Below, in pieces: positions 59,981 through 64,000 of a stretch of 64,000 bases of DNA. Under the pieces are notes generated by a model. That model made no database searches. It had not been told where the DNA came from and saw only the letters and a list, made by a program, of their open reading frames with translations. The stretch covers positions 310,001 to 374,000 of the forward strand of contig NC_013856.1 in NCBI RefSeq assembly GCF_000010725.1, given 5' to 3'. Position 1 is the first letter of the stretch. Each line of letters starts with the position of its first letter. The DNA comes from Azospirillum sp. B510 (GTDB lineage Bacteria; Pseudomonadota; Alphaproteobacteria; Azospirillales; Azospirillaceae). The position numbers were made by a program, and so were the translations under genes.

Positions 59981-60769
59981 TCAGGCCGGTGTTTCGCGGT
60001 GTATGGTGAAGGGCGACCAGGACTGGCTCACCGGCATGATCTCCACGCTGTTGATGTTGACGTGCGGCGGCAGCGAGACCACCCAGCGCACCGTCTCGGC
60101 GATATCGTCGGGTTGCAGCGGGTTGGCGCCGGCATAGAGCGCGTCATAGGCGGCCTTGTTGCCGCCGGTGCGCACCAGGGTGAATTCGCTTTCCGCCAGC
60201 CCCGGCTCGATCGAGGTGACGCGCACGCCCTGGGCCGACAGGTCGCTGCGCAGGCCGAGCGAGAATTGCCTGACGAAAGCCTTGGTGCCGCCATAGACGT
60301 TGCCGCCCGGATAGGGCCAGCTGGAGGCGACGGAGGCGAGGTTGACGATCAGTCCGCGCCGGGCGATCAGCCGGTCGAGCAGGATGCGGGTGATCGTCAC
60401 CAGACCGGTGATGTTGGTGTCGATCATCGCCCGCCATTGTTCCAGGTCGCAATTCTGCGCGGCGGCGGTGCCCAGCGCCAGTCCGGCATTGTTGACCAGG
60501 ACGGAGATGCCGGCGAAGTCCTCCGGCAGCGACTCCAGGGCGGCGCGGGTCGCCGCCTCGTCGCGGATGTCGAAGCACAGCGGATGGACCACCGCCGGCC
60601 CGCCCAGCGCCTCGACCAGGGCGTCCAGCCGGTCCTGGCGGCGTCCGGTGGCGACGATCCGCCAGCCCTCCGCGACCAGCCGCCGGGCGATGGCGTCACC
60701 GAAACCGGAGGTGGCGCCGGTGACGATCGCCGTTTTCGGGGCGGCCGTTTTCGGGGCGTTGTTCGACAT
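59981..60769 (-). CDS. Short-chain dehydrogenase, YdfG-like
   Basis: The 262-residue product has a TGATSGFG cofactor motif (near 18-25), NNAGLALG, catalytic Ser in SVASSWPYPGG, and YGGTKAF (Tyr-x3-Lys). The ending NSVEIMPVSQSW is typical of YdfG-type NADP-dependent 3-hydroxy acid dehydrogenases. These oxidise L-allo-threonine, serine or 3-hydroxypropionate-like acids. It lies 139 bp beyond the end of the next SDR gene and may have its own promoter. The substrate is not proved. Confidence 0.88.
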   Translation of the reverse strand: MSNNAPKTAAPKTAIVTGATSGFGDAIARRLVAEGWRIVATGRRQDRLDALVEALGGPAVVHPLCFDIRDEAATRAALESLPEDFAGISVLVNNAGLALGTAAAQNCDLEQWRAMIDTNITGLVTITRILLDRLIARRGLIVNLASVASSWPYPGGNVYGGTKAFVRQFSLGLRSDLSAQGVRVTSIEPGLAESEFTLVRTGGNKAAYDALYAGANPLQPDDIAETVRWVVSLPPHVNINSVEIMPVSQSWSPFTIHRETPA

Positions 60770-60908
60770 TCTTCTTCACTTCCCTCGTGACGGATTGAAA
60801 CCCGGACCCGCCACGGCCACGGAGGATGGAGCCTTCGCGGGTCGGCCGGCGGCCGGGAGAACCATATAGCCCAAACCCGCCGGGGTCGATGGTTCCCCGC
60901 GAACCAGC

Positions 60909-61625
60909 CTAAAGCGAGGCGCCGCCGCAGACGAGGATTTGCTGGCCGGTGATGGCGGCCGCGCTGTCGGACAGCAGGAAGGCGGTCAGCGCCGCCACCT
61001 CCTCCGGCTTGATGAAGCGCCCGATCGGCGGCAGCTTCGGCGGCAGGCCGGTGCGGTTGGGGTCCTTCAGCATCGGCGTGTCGGTCGCCCCCGGCGCCAC
61101 TACATTCACCGTGATGCCGCGCGGCGCCAGCTCGATCGCCCAGGAACGGGCCAACCCGACCATCGCCGCCTTGGTCGCCGCATATTGGCTGCGGCCGGCG
61201 GCCCCCTGGGCGGTACGGCTGCCGATCAGGACGATGCGCCCGCCGCCACCCGCCATGTCCGGCATCCGTGGCACGACCTGTTCGACCAGCTGGGTCGTGG
61301 CCTCCACATGCAGGCGCCACATGGTGCGGGCGTCGTCGCCGGCGAGTTCGCCCAGCTTGCCGACCCGCATCAGGCCGGCGGCATGGACCAGCGCATCGAC
61401 CGGCGGCAGGGCGGCGAGCGCCGCGGACACCGACTCCGGCGCCATCAGGTCGGCGGCGGTGAAGCGCAGATTGGGATGGTCGATGGCGGGGGCCGAGCGG
61501 CTCATCCCCTCCACCAGCCAGCCGTCGCGCAGCAGCCGCTCGGTGATGGCGGCGCCGATGCCGGAACTGGCGCCGGTGACCAGCGCCCGCCGTTGGCGTG
61601 GTTCGGTGTTCATGGTGGCGGCCAT
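60909..61625 (-). CDS. Short-chain dehydrogenase/reductase
   Basis: The 238-residue product has TGASSGIG (17-24), a VHAAG motif, catalytic Ser in LIGSRTAQ and YAATKAAM (Tyr-x3-Lys), and a VVAPGATDTPML segment. It is a classical SDR of the sugar/polyol or 3-oxoacyl reductase type. It starts 3 bases after the hydratase-like gene, so they are co-translated. In that setting a sugar or sugar-acid dehydrogenase is likely (inference). Confidence 0.88.
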   Translation of the reverse strand: MAATMNTEPRQRRALVTGASSGIGAAITERLLRDGWLVEGMSRSAPAIDHPNLRFTAADLMAPESVSAALAALPPVDALVHAAGLMRVGKLGELAGDDARTMWRLHVEATTQLVEQVVPRMPDMAGGGGRIVLIGSRTAQGAAGRSQYAATKAAMVGLARSWAIELAPRGITVNVVAPGATDTPMLKDPNRTGLPPKLPPIGRFIKPEEVAALTAFLLSDSAAAITGQQILVCGGASL

Positions 61626-61628
61626 CGC

Positions 61629-62393
61629 TCACGCCACCGTCAGGGCGATGCGTCCGAGGCCGGGGAAGTCGGCGACGGCGCGGCTGCCGGGCTGGATGAA
61701 GAGGGTGCCGGTGCAGGAGCCGGTCGTCACGCTGTCGCCGGCATGCAGGCCACCGAAGGGCCGGGCGCCGGTATTGGCGAGCCAGGCCAGCAGGCGGATC
61801 GGATCGCCGGCCTTGTTGCCGCCGATCACCTCGATACGGCGCTCGCCGTCGATATCCAGCGTCAAGGGCTGGTTGACCGGATCGATGGCCCGCCAGTCGG
61901 CGGTGGCGGCGCCGACGATCAGCGCGCCATGGTTGGCCTGATCGGCCAGCGAGGCGAACGGCCCCTGCGAGCCGTAGCTGGCGAAGCGGGTGTCGCAGAT
62001 CTCGAAGGCCGGATGGATGGAGCCGATCGCGGCCAGCACCTCGTCGCGCGTCCAGGGCTCGTCACGGGCGGGCAGGTCGCTTTTCAGGCGATAGACGATC
62101 TCCGCCTCGATGCCGATGACGCGGAACATGCCGGCCGGCAGCGTCTCGCTGTCGAAGAACAGGGTCTCGGCATGGATGGGGGCGCTCGACGGCTCGGCGT
62201 CGGGGGCCGACGCGCCGACCTTCCAGGCGGTCACCGGGCCGATGCGCCGCGCGACCTCGGTCTGGATGGCATAGGCGTCGGCCTTGTCGGCCGGCTGTGC
62301 CGCGGCGGGCAGCGCGTCGAGCGGGCGGTTGTCACGGCGCGCGGCGAGCAGCGCCGCTGCGGCCTGGGAAACGGCCTCGGCGGTCATGGTCAT
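61629..62393 (-). CDS. 2-keto-4-pentenoate hydratase/FAH-fold enzyme
   Basis: The 254-residue product starts at ATG 62393 (62387 is a close alternative) and has TAWKVGASAPDAEPSSAP, the metal-site GIEAEIVYRLKSDL and a final FAH-type SCTGTLFIQPGS segment. Family members hydrate 2-oxopent-4-enoate or cleave acylpyruvates. With a sialidase-like protein, SDRs and a sodium symporter it may instead act on a 2-keto-3-deoxy sugar acid (inference). Confidence 0.87.
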   Translation of the reverse strand: MTMTAEAVSQAAAALLAARRDNRPLDALPAAAQPADKADAYAIQTEVARRIGPVTAWKVGASAPDAEPSSAPIHAETLFFDSETLPAGMFRVIGIEAEIVYRLKSDLPARDEPWTRDEVLAAIGSIHPAFEICDTRFASYGSQGPFASLADQANHGALIVGAATADWRAIDPVNQPLTLDIDGERRIEVIGGNKAGDPIRLLAWLANTGARPFGGLHAGDSVTTGSCTGTLFIQPGSRAVADFPGLGRIALTVA

Positions 62394-62455
62394 GGGACAA
62401 GTCCCCGAAGAGGAGGGAAGCGGGCGGGAGCGCCGGGTGGCGCTCCCATCGCCAA

Positions 62456-63673
62456 TCAGCGGTTGCCTACCCAGTCGGGCGGAACACGGCTGTATTTGAT
62501 GGCCTGACGGAAATAGGTGAAGGCGACATGCAGGTCGCCGTCCGCCGTCTGGGTGACCGACGGATAGGAGAATTCCCGGTTCAGGCTGTCCTTGGAATTG
62601 TTGGTCATGCAATAGCCGTCGCCGACCTCCAGGTTCCGGCGCAGCGGCCAGGTCAGTCCGCCATCCTCCGACAGGGCCAGCGTCAGCGGCGCGCGCGGCG
62701 CCCCCCAGAAGGCCTTGCGGGCAAGAGCCTCCGCCTTAACCGGGGCCGGAGCCACGGCGACGGCGGCACCGCCGGCGGGGACGTCGTCCTCGATCTCGTC
62801 ATAGAGCGAGGCGCGGCGCCCGGTGGCGTTCTCCGCGCTCGACTGGTTGAAGACGATGGCGAGCCGGCCGTCGGCCAGCGCCGTCACCTGGATCGAGGAG
62901 TTGTTGTTGGGCAGCTCGGTCGCCACCGGCGCGCTCCAGCTCCGGCCATTGTCGGTGGAGAGGCTGCGGTAGACATGGTCGGCCCAGCGGCTGCGGTAGA
63001 AGGCGGCCAGCGTGCTGTCGCGCAAAGGCACGACGCTCATATGGACGCAGCCGACGCTGTCGGGCACCGCATGCTCGGTCCAGCTTTCACCCTGGTCGCT
63101 GGAGATGCGCACCGCGCTGGTGTCGTTGTCGCCCACCCACTTCTCGCCCGGCGTGCCGTGGCAGAGGAAGGTCGGCATCAGCCAGTCGCCGTTCGGCAGC
63201 ACCACCACCGGCTGGCGGATGAAGATGCCGTCGCCGTTCGTCCCTTCGAACAGGGTGCGGATCGGCCCCCAGCTGTGCCCATGGTCGGCGGAGCTGCGGC
63301 AGCGGACGAAGGCGGTGTCCTGGTTGCCCGACACTTGTGCGGTGTAGAACAGCCACAACGTGCCGTCCGGCGCCGGGAACAGCACCGGATTCTGTTCCGA
63401 GCGGGTCGGGTCGTCCGACAGCTTGACCGGGTCGGTCCAGCGGTCGGAGCCCTGGGCCAGCCGCGAGAAATAGATCGAGATGTCGGGAATGCCCTCCTGG
63501 GTGCCGCCGAACCAGACGCAGCCGAGATCGCCGTTGCCGAGCACGGTGATGTTGGCGGCGTGGTTCTGGACGCAGGGCGACGGCAGATAGGCGTCGCGGC
63601 GCCCGGCATCCCCGTCCGCGGGCGCGATGCGCCCGCGTTCGATGGCGGAAGGCAGGGTTGAGGGTGTGGTCAT
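62456..63673 (-). CDS. Intracellular BNR-repeat sialidase-like protein
   Basis: The 405-residue product has four Asp-box-like repeats (SADHGHSWG, SSDQGESWT, STDNGRSWS, SEDGGLTWP), a six-bladed propeller pattern of the sialidase superfamily. It lacks a signal peptide and I do not see the full arginine triad with certainty. The ATG at 63673 is chosen; a GTG at 63682 is in frame. It sits between a sodium:solute symporter and a hydratase-like gene, which suggests it works on an imported sugar or sugar-acid conjugate in the cytoplasm. True sialidase activity is doubtful. Confidence 0.82.
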   Translation of the reverse strand: MTTPSTLPSAIERGRIAPADGDAGRRDAYLPSPCVQNHAANITVLGNGDLGCVWFGGTQEGIPDISIYFSRLAQGSDRWTDPVKLSDDPTRSEQNPVLFPAPDGTLWLFYTAQVSGNQDTAFVRCRSSADHGHSWGPIRTLFEGTNGDGIFIRQPVVVLPNGDWLMPTFLCHGTPGEKWVGDNDTSAVRISSDQGESWTEHAVPDSVGCVHMSVVPLRDSTLAAFYRSRWADHVYRSLSTDNGRSWSAPVATELPNNNSSIQVTALADGRLAIVFNQSSAENATGRRASLYDEIEDDVPAGGAAVAVAPAPVKAEALARKAFWGAPRAPLTLALSEDGGLTWPLRRNLEVGDGYCMTNNSKDSLNREFSYPSVTQTADGDLHVAFTYFRQAIKYSRVPPDWVGNR

Positions 63674-63710
63674 GACGGTCACATGGAAACGGAGGAGAAG
63701 GGGAGGAGGG

Positions 63711-64000
63711 TCACCGGGCTTCGGCCCGTGGCGGGGCCTGCGGCGCGGCGGCGACCATCGCCGGGGCGCTGCGGCCGCGGATCAGGCGTTCGACCGCCAT
63801 CACCAGCAGCGGCGTCAGCAGGGCGACATACATGTTGTCGATGCCATAGGGGTTGCCCAGGACATACCAGACGGTGGTGCTGACGGTGGCGCCGAGCAGG
63901 CCGAGCGTGGCACCCAGGTTGCTGGCGAAGAAGGGCAGGAAGAAGCCGATGATGGCGACCACCGTGATCGACAGGCGCAGCGCCCGGGTGAAGAAGGACA
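63711..64000 (-). CDS. Sodium:solute symporter, C-terminal part
   Basis: The gene enters from the right edge of the window. The visible 96 residues hold two or three hydrophobic helices (TVVAIIGFFLPFFASNLGAT, then MYVALLTPLLVMAVERLIRG) and a short Ala/Pro-rich cytoplasmic tail. The look is that of a sodium:solute symporter (SSS) C-terminus, but the family call rests on a small part of the protein. It ends 37 bp before the sialidase-like start on the same strand and is probably the importer of this operon. Confidence 0.55.
   Translation of the reverse strand, partial: SFFTRALRLSITVVAIIGFFLPFFASNLGATLGLLGATVSTTVWYVLGNPYGIDNMYVALLTPLLVMAVERLIRGRSAPAMVAAAPQAPPRAEAR

Overview
The window is a GC-rich chromosomal or chromid segment from an alphaproteobacterium, most likely Azospirillum or a close relative in the Rhodospirillales. 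The evidence is the strong G/C bias at third codon positions, the chemoreceptor and multidomain kinase families, a MaoC-fused phosphotransacetylase, and intergenic palindromes built from runs of C and G. I see no tRNA, rRNA, CRISPR array, transposase, prophage or att site. The genus assignment is inference.

Layout. 1-0.9 kb: 3' end of a galactarate dehydratase gene. 0.9-7.1 kb: a chemoreceptor, then a LysR gene divergent from a CitMHS carboxylate transporter and a split AtuA-type pair. 7.1-15.9 kb: mixed small units: an EamA exporter with a divergent Lrp regulator, a metallo-beta-lactamase-fold hydrolase, a RecD-like helicase, a YeiH-type exporter, a ribosome hibernation factor behind a possible FNR-type site, an XRE-cupin regulator, an HSL-type esterase and an AraC regulator. 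16-23.3 kb: an overlapping three-gene signalling operon (pseudokinase/AAA/GAF/histidine kinase, REC-PAS-histidine kinase, FixJ-like regulator). 23.6-24.4 kb: a chemoreceptor with a large internal in-frame deletion. 24.4-29.3 kb: a half-size EamA protein, a periplasmic asparaginase, a caspase-like protein and an aromatic-acid-exporter-like protein.

29.3-38.0 kb is a minus-strand central-carbon block: gap, a truncated degenerate phosphoglycerate-kinase-like gene, an EamA transporter, ackA, pta (with a MaoC domain), enolase and a formate/nitrite channel. These could link lower glycolysis to acetyl-phosphate, acetate and formate. 38.3-46.7 kb is a complete malonate decarboxylase locus: a GntR regulator divergent from madL-madM-mdcA-C-D-E-G-B-H, which imports malonate, decarboxylates it to acetate and makes its own ACP prosthetic group. 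The regulator-operon interval holds three copies of an exact decamer and a possible leader ORF.

46.7-58.6 kb is a long minus-strand run convergent with mdc: an M20 deacylase, a class II aldolase, a complete peptide/nickel-type ABC importer, a ketopantoate-reductase-like enzyme, a carbamoylase-type amidohydrolase, an acetylpolyamine amidohydrolase and an EamA transporter, with a divergent LysR gene at its head. It looks like an uptake and de-acylation route for an N-acyl, carbamoyl or peptide-like compound whose substrate I cannot name. 60-64 kb is a second catabolic run: a sodium:solute symporter (cut by the window edge), an intracellular BNR/sialidase-like protein, a 2-keto-4-pentenoate hydratase-like enzyme and two short-chain dehydrogenases.

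The points most worth following up are the pseudokinase-headed signalling operon, the internally deleted chemoreceptor, the truncated phosphoglycerate kinase next to gap, the repeated operator-like motifs around the GntR gene, and the uncharacterised AtuA/CitMHS and ABC/amidohydrolase gene sets.
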